Both the position numbers and the translations under genes were made by a program. From Rhodobacterales bacterium (GTDB taxonomy: Bacteria > Pseudomonadota > Alphaproteobacteria > Caulobacterales > Hyphomonadaceae): a stretch of 51,296 bases of DNA. A model generated the notes under the pieces. The model saw nothing but the letters and a program-made list of their open reading frames with translations, did no database searches and was not told the DNA's origin. The stretch is from contig JACXUV010000017.1 of NCBI GenBank assembly GCA_014763715.1, positions 1 to 51,296 on the forward strand. Reading direction: 5' to 3'. Shown one piece after another: positions 42,297 through 51,296 of the stretch. Numbering within the stretch: position 1 is the first letter of the stretch; each line of letters begins with the position of its first letter.

Positions 42297-43105
42297 GGCT
42301 GCAGGCCAGTCGTTCTGATCACATTTCTACCCGTGTCGATATGGATCTCGGCGCCCGCGCGGCAGCGGCCTGACAGCATGCGGCGGGTGACGCGTTCATA
42401 GTGCTGGATGAAGCGCTCCACCCAGTCTCGCCGTTCCTCCGGCATGGGCTCGCCACGCGCGGACCACAGCCCGGCCTCCTGCTGAAGGCGCCAGCCGAGC
42501 ACGCAGTCGAAATCCGGCGGCAGGATATGGCAGAAGGCATCCGCGCCATCCCATAAGTCACTATAAGCCCCCGCCAGGGCAACTTCCTGATGGCGGCGCG
42601 AGTCGCCCGTACGGTCCTCGGTTTCCACAGGGTTCAGCGGCGCATCCTCCGGGGACTGCCTGTCCGGCAAAGCGCCCATCAGCCAGCCTTCGATCACGAT
42701 GGCGGCCGGGCGCCCGGTAAAGCTTCGCCAGCCCTCCACCGGCGCGCGGTCATCCGTCAGCTTGTCGAAAACAGGGATCGGCGTTGCCGTCCCTGCCGTT
42801 GCCTTGCGGAGCGCCGCCACGGTCTGTTGCAGCAAGGTCAGGTCATGCGTGCCCGGCGGGCCGCGCGTCATGAACAGCGGGCTGATGCGGCGGGCAAGCG
42901 CCATCCGCTCGGCATGGGTCAGGTAGAAATCGTCGATGCTCGCCCCGGCCACGGGCACAGGCAGCGCGTCGATGGCTGCCGCCAGCGCCGTCGACTTGCC
43001 GGAGCCTTGTGGTCCTGACAGCATCAGCAGAGGGACATGACCCTCCGGCGCGGCCTCAATGGCCCCCGCGATCCAGCGTGTGACATGATCTGCGATGGCG
43101 TTCAC
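42293..43105 (-). CDS. D-glycerate 3-kinase-like P-loop kinase
   Basis: 270 residues. The Walker A motif is MLSGPQGSGKSTALAAA. A catalytic/binding region SIDDFYLTHAERMALARR is followed by FMTRGPPGTHDL, which matches the plant-type glycerate 3-kinase and its yeast relative (YGR205w). PAAIVIEGWLMG is a Walker B-like strand. It probably phosphorylates glycerate, linking photorespiration-like or serine metabolism to glycolysis; other P-loop kinase substrates remain possible. GTG start with GGAGG 6 nt upstream. No glycerate pathway genes are adjacent. Confidence 0.85.
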   Translation of the reverse strand: MNAIADHVTRWIAGAIEAAPEGHVPLLMLSGPQGSGKSTALAAAIDALPVPVAGASIDDFYLTHAERMALARRISPLFMTRGPPGTHDLTLLQQTVAALRKATAGTATPIPVFDKLTDDRAPVEGWRSFTGRPAAIVIEGWLMGALPDRQSPEDAPLNPVETEDRTGDSRRHQEVALAGAYSDLWDGADAFCHILPPDFDCVLGWRLQQEAGLWSARGEPMPEERRDWVERFIQHYERVTRRMLSGRCRAGAEIHIDTGRNVIRTTGLQP

Positions 43106-43138
43106 AGGCCCCTCCGCCCGTTGCCCCGGTCTGTTACC

Positions 43139-44041
43139 CTAGTCCGTAACCGGCAGTTCCAGCAGCAAGGCCGGGTCGATATAGAAATCGCCGCCCCGGT
43201 CGCTGGCTTCAGGATTGCGCCACTTCACGGCCCAGTGCAGGTGCGGCCCGGTCGTGCGGCCCGTATTGCCGGACTTCGCCAGCGGATCGCCGCGCTCCAC
43301 CATGTCGCCGGCTTTCACGTCCACTTCCGACAGGTGCATGAACACCGAGACCAGGCCGTGGCCATGGTCGAGGAAGACGGAGCCGCCTTCATAGTAAAGG
43401 TCCGGATCGGCCAGGATTACCGTGCCTGCCGCCGGGGCGACGATCGGCGTGCCCACCGGCGCGGCCATGTCATAGCCACGGTGTACGGAAACGGATTCGC
43501 ACGGCTCGCCGGTCACCTTGCTGACGCCGATATATTTCCGGGTCGGGCCGAAGGGCGAGGAGGCCGGCATGTCCGCGGGCTTGATGAAGCCCGTCAGCGC
43601 GCCGGGGCCGTCATTGAAGTCTGCAAAGGCTTCCTGCTTCTTCACCCACGAACGGGCGGCATGGGCCTTCTGCTCTTCGCTTCGGGCATCGACCTTGTCG
43701 CAGTCGAAGCCCTTGATGGTGCGGAAATCGTCATGGCGCGGGGCGATGGTGAGGTCGCCAAAGGCGCCGCTGCCCGATGACCAGCCGATCACCGATGGCG
43801 CATCCGTGGCAATGCCGAACTGGGCGCTGCCGGAGGCGTCTGCGGTGAGCTTGCGGCCCGCGACGGTGAAAACGGTGCCGGGGGCACCGCGGCAGATGAC
43901 AAGGCCGCCCTGGGTCAGCTCGCCGTCACAGGTTTCCTGAACCGGGGCGGCGGCTTCGGCGCTGGTTTCTGCTCCGGCCATGGGCGGCGCGAGGCATGTG
44001 CCCGTGCACATCACCACCATGAGGAGCAGGTCACGCATCAT
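43139..44041 (-). CDS. M23-family (LytM) metallopeptidase
   Basis: 300 residues. The signal peptide (MMRDLLLMVVMCTGTCLAPP, cleavage near AGA) makes it periplasmic. The LytM domain is C-terminal: SVSVHRGYDMAAPVGTPIVA gives the HxxxD zinc ligands and TTGPHLHWAVKWRNP the HxH. All catalytic residues are present, so active peptidoglycan endopeptidase is plausible. Either of two adjacent ATG codons may start it. It follows the DUF2093 gene by 7 bp and probably shares its transcript, divergent from recA. Confidence 0.92.
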   Translation of the reverse strand: MMRDLLLMVVMCTGTCLAPPMAGAETSAEAAAPVQETCDGELTQGGLVICRGAPGTVFTVAGRKLTADASGSAQFGIATDAPSVIGWSSGSGAFGDLTIAPRHDDFRTIKGFDCDKVDARSEEQKAHAARSWVKKQEAFADFNDGPGALTGFIKPADMPASSPFGPTRKYIGVSKVTGEPCESVSVHRGYDMAAPVGTPIVAPAAGTVILADPDLYYEGGSVFLDHGHGLVSVFMHLSEVDVKAGDMVERGDPLAKSGNTGRTTGPHLHWAVKWRNPEASDRGGDFYIDPALLLELPVTD

Positions 44042-44048
44042 GCGTGCG

Positions 44049-44261
44049 TCAGTCCTTCGCCGGAACCATGCGGGAGGAGGCGGCATCCGCATCCCAATAG
44101 GCTTCCTGGCGGTCGACACTCCAGTAACGCAGTGCCTGGACCGGAATTTTCCGGCCGGTGACGGCGCAGACGACATAATCGCCCGGCGCGAGGACTTCGA
44201 TGTCGGCATCGAGATAGCGAAGGCGGGCTTCGCCGGCGGGGCGGCTGGATCGTGTAAGCAT
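44049..44261 (-). CDS. DUF2093-family small protein
   Basis: 70 residues. LRYLDADIEVLAPGDYVVCA and RKIPVQALRYWSVDRQEAYW are the DUF2093 core, a short alphaproteobacterial protein of unknown function. The ATG at 44261 follows GGAG; the longer frame to 44354 enters the recA promoter region and is rejected. First gene of the pair with the M23 peptidase. Confidence 0.85.
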   Translation of the reverse strand: MLTRSSRPAGEARLRYLDADIEVLAPGDYVVCAVTGRKIPVQALRYWSVDRQEAYWDADAASSRMVPAKD

Positions 44262-44306
44262 GGGCTCCACAATGCCTGAAAGGCGTTGGAAAGAAAAGAG
44301 CAGGCT

Positions 44307-44321
44307 GCAGAAAGTTTCTGC
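44307..44321. promoter_or_regulatory. Palindrome GCAGAAA-G-TTTCTGC
   Basis: Perfect 7+1+7 inverted repeat immediately beside the recA SOS-like site, in the divergent promoter region of recA and DUF2093. Possible second operator. No known regulator assigned. Confidence 0.4.
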
Positions 44322-44347
44322 TTTGTTCCGTAGAACAAACATGGTAC
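44322..44347. promoter_or_regulatory. Candidate LexA (SOS) operator of recA
   Basis: TTTGTTC-CGTA-GAACAAA (44322-44339) is a perfect palindrome containing TGTTC-N4-GAACA. The right half also starts GAAC-N7-GTAC (44333-44347), a one-mismatch version of the alphaproteobacterial direct-repeat SOS box GAAC-N7-GAAC. It lies 71-96 bp upstream of recA, where a LexA site is expected. Confidence 0.65.
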
Positions 44348-44417
44348 ACGCCAATCAGAAATGGCGATCGGGGGCCTTGCCAAAAACACCCCCATAGTGG
44401 ACCAAAGGAGACGACTC

Positions 44418-45509
44418 ATGGCGAAACCAGCGCTGCAACTCGTGGACAAGGAAACCGGCGTGGACAAGCAGAAGGCTCTCGAAACGGCGCTCAGCAATAT
44501 TGAACGGTCTTTTGGCAAGGGCTCGGTCATGCGCCTCGGCGACAAGAAGGCCATGGACATTGAGGCCGTTTCCACGGGCTCGCTCGGCCTGGACATCGCC
44601 CTCGGCATTGGCGGCTTGCCGAAAGGCCGCATCATCGAGATCTACGGCCCGGAAAGCTCGGGCAAGACGACCCTGTCGCTGCACTGCGTGGCAGAAGCGC
44701 AGAAGAATGGCGGCGTTTGCGCCTTCATCGACGCCGAACACGCGCTCGATCCGGTCTATGCCGCCAAGCTGGGCGTTGATCTGGACGACCTCCTGATTTC
44801 CCAGCCCGATACGGGCGAGCAGGCGCTTGAAATCGCCGACACGCTGGTGCGTTCCGGCGCGGTGGACCTTCTGGTCATCGACTCTGTGGCAGCCCTCACG
44901 CCGCGTGCCGAACTGGAAGGCGAAATGGGCGACTCGCTGCCGGGCCTGCAGGCCCGCCTGATGAGCCAGGCGCTGCGCAAGCTGACCGGTTCGATCTCCA
45001 AGTCAAAATGCATGGTGATCTTCATCAACCAGATCCGCATGAAGATCGGCGTCATGTTCGGCAGCCCGGAAACCACGACCGGTGGTAACGCGCTGAAATT
45101 CTATGCCTCCGTCCGTCTCGACATCCGCCGCATCGGCGCGATCAAGGACCGGGACGAAGTGATCGGCAACCAGACCCGCGTGAAAGTGGTGAAGAACAAG
45201 GTCGCCCCGCCTTTCCGGCAGGTCGAGTTCGACATCCTGTACGGGGAAGGCATTTCCAAGACCGGCGAACTGATCGACCTCGGCGTGAAGGCCGAAGTGG
45301 TCGAGAAATCCGGCTCCTGGTATTCCTATAACGGAGAGCGGATCGGCCAGGGCCGTGAAAAAGCCCGCGCCTTCCTGAAGGAAAACCCGGCCATCGCTGA
45401 TGAGATCGAGGATGCCATTCGCCGCAATGCCGGGCTGCTCGCTGATGAACTGCTCTCGGCCGGGATGGACGCTTCTGAAGACGACGCACCGGATGCTGCC
45501 GAGGGCTGA
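44418..45509 (+). CDS. recA: Recombinase RecA
   Basis: 363 residues. Walker [12 protein letters not shown] at about 77-86, Walker [11 protein letters not shown], the DNA-binding L2 region [20 protein letters not shown], and an acidic C-terminus ([12 protein letters not shown]). It forms filaments on single-stranded DNA for recombination and triggers LexA self-cleavage. AAAGGAG precedes the ATG at 44418. Monocistronic: a long terminator stem separates it from alaS, and a probable SOS site lies upstream. Confidence 0.99.
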   Translation: MAKPALQLVDKETGVDKQKALETALSNIERSFGKGSVMRLGDKKAMDIEAVSTGSLGLDIALGIGGLPKGRIIEIYGPESSGKTTLSLHCVAEAQKNGGVCAFIDAEHALDPVYAAKLGVDLDDLLISQPDTGEQALEIADTLVRSGAVDLLVIDSVAALTPRAELEGEMGDSLPGLQARLMSQALRKLTGSISKSKCMVIFINQIRMKIGVMFGSPETTTGGNALKFYASVRLDIRRIGAIKDRDEVIGNQTRVKVVKNKVAPPFRQVEFDILYGEGISKTGELIDLGVKAEVVEKSGSWYSYNGERIGQGREKARAFLKENPAIADEIEDAIRRNAGLLADELLSAGMDASEDDAPDAAEG

Positions 45510-45595
45510 TCGGGTCTGACCGGCCTTCTCTCTCCCGTTTTCCCTGCAGAAAGCGGTCTCTCCGGGCCGGTTCCCTCTCTCTCGTCCGGCAAACT

Positions 45596-45642
45596 GGCCC
45601 CTTTGTGGTGCGCCAATCTTGGCGTGCGGCAAAGGGGCCTTT
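45596..45642 (+). terminator. Intrinsic terminator between recA and alaS
   Basis: GGCCCCTTTG (45596-45605) and CAAAGGGGCC (45630-45639) pair perfectly, with an inner GCGCCA/TGGCGT hairpin, followed by TTTAT. The 45510-45716 gap otherwise holds no gene. Confidence 0.85.
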
Positions 45643-45716
45643 ATATCGCGCGTAAAGGCCCGGCGCTGGATTCGGCGTTTCGGGACAAAATCATACGCCG
45701 AGGACCCTGAGATCAT

Positions 45717-48356
<2,640 letters not shown>

Positions 48357-48366
48357 TCAGGCGGCA

Positions 48367-48395
48367 TTGACGCGTGAGCGGGCCGGGGCTATCCG
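48367..48395 (+). promoter_or_regulatory. Promoter of the trp leader/trpS unit
   Basis: TTGACG (-35, 48367-48372), exactly 17 bp, TATCCG (-10, 48390-48395). The expected start is at about 48402-48404, at the AUG of the leader peptide. This would make a leaderless leader-peptide mRNA, as reported for trpL of Rhizobium/Sinorhizobium. The -35 matches 5 of 6; the -10 is weaker. Confidence 0.55.
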
Positions 48396-48402
48396 GCCCG
48401 TC

Positions 48403-48453
48403 ATGGTCAACCGTCCGCATCTTCCGGCTTTCATCTGGTGGCGCTCCTTCTAG
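48403..48453 (+). CDS. Trp leader peptide (tandem Trp codons) upstream of trpS
   Basis: A 16-codon ORF encoding [16 protein letters not shown], with two consecutive TGG codons (48436-48441) four codons before the TAG stop. Trp is the rarest amino acid, so a WW pair in a 16-residue ORF directly ahead of trpS is very unlikely by chance. No Shine-Dalgarno is present: a GGGCCGG/CCGGCCC hairpin-like sequence (48380-48399) precedes the ATG. That fits leaderless initiation at the transcript start. The peptide itself is presumably only a sensor of charged tRNA-Trp. Too short for most gene finders. Confidence 0.85.
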   Translation: MVNRPHLPAFIWWRSF

Positions 48454-48513
48454 GAGCGGCCGGACGGATATACCTTTTCCTCAAGGCCGCCGCTGTGGGC
48501 GGCCTTTTGTTTT
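48411..48513 (+). promoter_or_regulatory. Ribosome-mediated attenuator controlling trpS
   Basis: Region 1, CCGTCCG (48411-48417), inside the leader ORF pairs with CGGACGG (48461-48467), part of region 2, around CGCTCC/GGAGCG (48442-48447, 48453-48458). Region 2 GCGGCC (48456-48461) alternatively pairs with GGCCGC (48485-48490) in region 3. Region 3 AAGGCCGCC (48483-48491) and region 4 GGCGGCCTT (48498-48506) form the terminator followed by TTTTGTTTT. A ribosome stalled at the Trp codons frees region 2 to pair with 3 and allows read-through. Confidence 0.8.
48483..48513 (+). terminator. Intrinsic terminator (attenuator 3:4 stem) before trpS
   Basis: AAGGCCGCC pairs with GGCGGCCTT (9 bp) around GCTGTG, followed by a T-rich tract to 48513. 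It lies 47 bp upstream of the trpS start. Confidence 0.93.
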
Positions 48514-48559
48514 CCGGTCTTCTGCAGCGTGCCTGTTTTCTTCAACAGGAGCTTCTCAA

Positions 48560-49567
48560 ATGACCTCTCAACGCCCCGTCATTCTCACAGGCGACCGCAC
48601 CACGGGACAATTGCACCTCGGCCACTATGTCGGGTCCTTACGCAACCGGCTGGACCTGCAGGAAACGCACGACCAGTTCCTTCTGCTGGCCGACGCCCAG
48701 GCCCTGACGGATAATGCGCACAATATCGCGAAGGTCCGCGAAAATGTGTTCCAGGTCGCGCTGGATTACCTGGCCGTCGGCATTGATCCGGCAAAGTCCA
48801 CGATCTGCCTTCAGTCTGCCTTGCCCGCGCTGGCGCAGCTGTCGATGCTGTACCTGAACTTCGTCACCGTCTCGCGGCTGGAGCGGAACCCGACGATCAA
48901 GGACGAAATCCAGGCGCGTGGCTTCGGGCGGGACATTCCGGCCGGTTTCCTCTGCTACCCCGCGGCGCAGGCGGCGGACATCACGGCCTTCCGCGCGACG
49001 CTGGTGCCGGTGGGCGAAGACCAGGCGCCGCTGATCGAGCAGACGAACGAGATTATCCGCCGCATCAATGCCGCCGCAGAAGCTGACCTGTTGCCGGAGG
49101 CCCGCGCGCTGATCCCTCCGGTGGGGCGTCTGCCGGGCATCGACGGGCGCCGGAAGATGAGCAAGTCCAGCGGCAACGCCATTCCCCTCTCGGCCAGTGC
49201 GGACGAGATTTCACATGCCGTGCGGCAGATGTTCACCGACCCGAACCATCTGCGGGTGGAGGACCCCGGCTGTGTGGAGGGCAATGTCGTGTTCCGCTAT
49301 CTCGATGCGTTCGATCCGGACAAGGCCGGGCTAGAGGCGCTGAAGGATCATTACCGCCGCGGCGGACTGGGGGACCAGAAAGTGAAACGGCGGCTGGAAG
49401 ATATCCTGCAGGCGCTTCTGGAACCGATCCGTACACGGCGGGCAGAACTGGCAGAGGCGCCGGACCATGTGATGGATGTCATCCGCAAGGGCACCGAGCG
49501 GGCGCGCGAGATCACGGACCGCACGTTTGACGATGTGACACGCGGCCTGGGCCTGTTTGTCCTTTGA
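48560..49567 (+). CDS. trpS: Tryptophan--tRNA ligase
   Basis: 335 residues. Class I signature HLGH (H19-H22) in [12 protein letters not shown] and KMSKS (K199-S203) in [14 protein letters not shown]. The length matches bacterial TrpRS. CAGGAG precedes the ATG at 48560; the frame open from 48374 runs through the attenuator and is rejected. Expression is probably set by the upstream leader peptide and terminator, so the enzyme rises when charged tRNA-Trp is scarce. Confidence 0.98.
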   Translation: MTSQRPVILTGDRTTGQLHLGHYVGSLRNRLDLQETHDQFLLLADAQALTDNAHNIAKVRENVFQVALDYLAVGIDPAKSTICLQSALPALAQLSMLYLNFVTVSRLERNPTIKDEIQARGFGRDIPAGFLCYPAAQAADITAFRATLVPVGEDQAPLIEQTNEIIRRINAAAEADLLPEARALIPPVGRLPGIDGRRKMSKSSGNAIPLSASADEISHAVRQMFTDPNHLRVEDPGCVEGNVVFRYLDAFDPDKAGLEALKDHYRRGGLGDQKVKRRLEDILQALLEPIRTRRAELAEAPDHVMDVIRKGTERAREITDRTFDDVTRGLGLFVL

Positions 49568-49594
49568 GGTGATTGCGTGGGGGGCAGCATTCAG

Positions 49595-49625
49595 AAAAGT
49601 GCGGGCCGGGGGAACCGGCCCGCAC
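49595..49625 (-). terminator. Intrinsic terminator of the MATE gene
   Basis: GTGCGGGCCGG (49599-49609) and CCGGCCCGCAC (49615-49625) form an 11-bp perfect stem. On the minus strand it is followed by TTTT (complement of 49595-49598). It may also stop trpS read-through on the plus strand. Confidence 0.82.
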
Positions 49626-49629
49626 AAGA

Positions 49630-51012
49630 TCATTCCGCGAAGTCCGGCTGTGGCCTGTCAGGCTGTTGCTTCAACACCGAGATGAAGATCGCGGCGGCCA
49701 CGAAGGCCATTACCCCGTCCGACAGGGGGAATGCGAACCAGATAGCCCCGGCTCCTCTGGCCGCCGCCAGCGCGGCGATCAGGGCGGGCAACAGCACGAA
49801 GGCCTTTGACAGGGTCAGCACGGCGGCCTTCTGCGGTTGCCCGATGGACTGGAAATACATCGCCAGCGCCAGAACAGGCCCCGTGAACAGGTAGAAGACC
49901 GCCATCAGGCGCAGGATGCCTGCCACCCTTGTGATGACGCCAGCGTCGCCGATGAAAGCGGCCCCGATGGCGTGCCCGCCTGTCAGGAACAGCACTTCCA
50001 TGCCAAGGCTGTAGACGAAGGCCGTCCCCATCGCGATGTGCAACACACTTCGTACACGGTCATAAAGGCCCGCGCCCCAATTGTTGCCCGTAATGCTCTG
50101 CAGGGCGAGGGCAAAGGCCATGCTGGGCAGGTAGGCAAAACCGAGGATGCGGGTGACGATGCCATAGGCGGCGATCATGTCTGCATAGTCTGCCCCGGCC
50201 GTCAGGCGCAGCGAGACGATGACGCAGGCGGACACCAGCGCCAAGCCGATGAAGCTGAGGCTGAGCGGTGCGCCGAGCGCCATGAGCCGTCCCCAGCCGC
50301 CTGTCCAGCGGAAACTGCGCAGCACCCGAAGCGGCACGGTGCCAAACCCTCGCCAGCGCAGCCACATCAGCAGACCGAGGCCGAAGCCCTGCGCTAGCAC
50401 CGTGCCCCAGGCAGAGCCCGCAACGCCCATGCCAAGCGCTCCGATCAGTACATAGTTCAGCACGATGTTCGCCAGCGTGACGCCAACGGAGAGCAGGGCG
50501 ACCAGCCCGGCCCGCCCTTCATTTCGCCAGATATCCGCATGCAGACCGAGTCCGAACTGCAGGGGCGCCGCAAGAACGGTGATTGCCAGATAGGTGTAGG
50601 CCATCTGCGCCACAGAGGCGTCTGCCGCGGCCAGCTGGTGGATCGCCGGCTGGCCCGCAAGCAGGAAGACGAGGATTACAATTGCGGCGACGGCGAGGGC
50701 CAGGCCATGCGCGCTGGCGATGGTGGCGCCTGCGCCCGCATCATCGCCCGCGCCCAGCTGGCGGGCCAGCAGGCTGGACATGCCGCCGCTGACCAGCGTG
50801 GTCAGTGCGATCAGCGTCATGATCGCAGGAAAGACGAGGCCGATAGCCGTCATCGCCTTCGCGCCGACGAAATGTCCGAGAAACGCGGCATCGATAATGT
50901 TGAGCAGGCCGTTCATCAGCATGATCAGCATCATGGGCAGGGCATTGGCCACAAAGACCCTGCCGGGAGATTGTTGCAGGAAACGATTGCCGGGCGATGG
51001 TCGCAAAGACAT
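49630..51012 (-). CDS. MATE-family multidrug efflux transporter
   Basis: A 460-residue inner-membrane exporter driven by Na+ or H+ gradients. About twelve membrane segments in two halves: ANALPMMLIMLMNGLLNIID and GHFVGAKAMTAIGLVFPAIM at the start, and IVTRILGFAYLPSMAFALAL with NNWGAG at the beginning of the second half, typical of the NorM/DinF group. The ATG at 51012 has GGAG 8 nt upstream; a GTG one codon before is less likely. Monocistronic, with its own terminator. Confidence 0.9.
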   Translation of the reverse strand: MSLRPSPGNRFLQQSPGRVFVANALPMMLIMLMNGLLNIIDAAFLGHFVGAKAMTAIGLVFPAIMTLIALTTLVSGGMSSLLARQLGAGDDAGAGATIASAHGLALAVAAIVILVFLLAGQPAIHQLAAADASVAQMAYTYLAITVLAAPLQFGLGLHADIWRNEGRAGLVALLSVGVTLANIVLNYVLIGALGMGVAGSAWGTVLAQGFGLGLLMWLRWRGFGTVPLRVLRSFRWTGGWGRLMALGAPLSLSFIGLALVSACVIVSLRLTAGADYADMIAAYGIVTRILGFAYLPSMAFALALQSITGNNWGAGLYDRVRSVLHIAMGTAFVYSLGMEVLFLTGGHAIGAAFIGDAGVITRVAGILRLMAVFYLFTGPVLALAMYFQSIGQPQKAAVLTLSKAFVLLPALIAALAAARGAGAIWFAFPLSDGVMAFVAAAIFISVLKQQPDRPQPDFAE

Positions 51013-51296
51013 CACTCACTCCTCAAAAGAGGCATTCCGACTGGGATGGGGGCCTGCATTACCCACCGTCGAAATGCATCGAGGGTGAGGGAAGTTTGTG
51101 TGGAAGAGCTTCACCGTGACGAGACGTCTGCAGGCGGCAGGGGCTCAGACCCTGTGCGGGGCAATAGGACGGGTTGGGGTGGGGTGTCAATTGCCGGGTG
51201 GTATGGGTGCCGACTTTACGGCACGCCAGACAGAGGCATTCAGTCTACGTGACTCATGTCAACCGTACTTAATTGCTCACTCCGCTGGCGCGGGAA
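51013..51296. other. Gene-free stretch upstream of the MATE gene
   Basis: No coding sequence that I can support. It holds a CAGGG-GCTCAGA-CCCTG hairpin (about 51137-51153) and, on the minus strand, a TTGACA hexamer (51257-51262) that could be a -35 element far upstream of the MATE start. No known riboswitch recognised. Confidence 0.4.

Noticed and set aside
48374-48559. N-terminal extension of TrpS to 48374
   Set aside because: It would translate through the attenuator stems; TrpRS families start at the ATG at 48560 with a good ribosome site.

Overview
This GC-rich window reads as ordinary chromosome of an alphaproteobacterium, most likely a Hyphomonadaceae-type (dimorphic, marine) organism. 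That placement is inferred from family content: a DUF2093 protein beside recA, a TIGR02301 protein, rnhB next to a CtrA-type site (TTAA-N7-TTAA), a CBM9/DUF5916 outer-membrane protein, and several lipid-oxidation and flavoenzyme genes. No rRNA operon, insertion sequence, prophage or CRISPR array was seen. Genes are packed tightly on both strands.

Layout. 1-5.3 kb: a cytochrome P450 cut by the left edge, a family 5 uracil-DNA glycosylase with an upstream membrane protein, recQ, and a membrane protein. 5.5-10.1 kb: a ClpP-like protease, a hybrid histidine kinase, a luciferase-like monooxygenase, a DUF983 protein, a CAT-anticodon tRNA and a secreted protein. 10.2-18.5 kb: trxB, a CDF metal exporter, two VOC proteins, a gamma-glutamyltransferase lipoprotein, soxR, a D-2-hydroxyacid dehydrogenase and a nitronate monooxygenase. 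18.9-27.7 kb: an Ala-rich lipoprotein, an SDR, NUDIX-rlmD, a patatin, rsmD, tadA, a crotonase, a lipoprotein, a LysR regulator and a TSUP transporter. 27.9-34.2 kb: an acyl-CoA dehydrogenase, a periplasmic protein, an HCCA isomerase, a DUF5916 barrel and LtrA. 34.3-43.1 kb: a PepSY protein, nhaA with two upstream small ORFs and a highly structured leader, a divergent OxyR-like regulator, ttcA, a GIY-YIG protein, rnhB, TerC, qor and a glycerate-kinase-like protein. 43.1-51.3 kb: an M23 peptidase, DUF2093, recA, alaS, trpS and a MATE transporter.

The most interesting content is regulatory. Upstream of trpS there is a 16-codon ORF with tandem Trp codons, competing RNA stems and an intrinsic terminator: a textbook ribosome-mediated attenuator. 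A TTGACG-17-TATCCG promoter would start the transcript almost exactly at the leader AUG. nhaA has a 205-nt leader folding into a roughly 31-pair hairpin followed by a T-run, a candidate cation riboswitch or attenuator. A SoxR operator sits in a 19-bp promoter spacer pointing at a VOC gene rather than at soxR. recA carries a palindromic TGTTC-N4-GAACA site fused to a GAAC-N7-GTAC near-match of the alphaproteobacterial SOS box. CtrA-type sites precede the GIY-YIG gene and the hybrid kinase.

Translation and transcription start points are inferred from sequence only. Functions rest on motif recognition without database searches.
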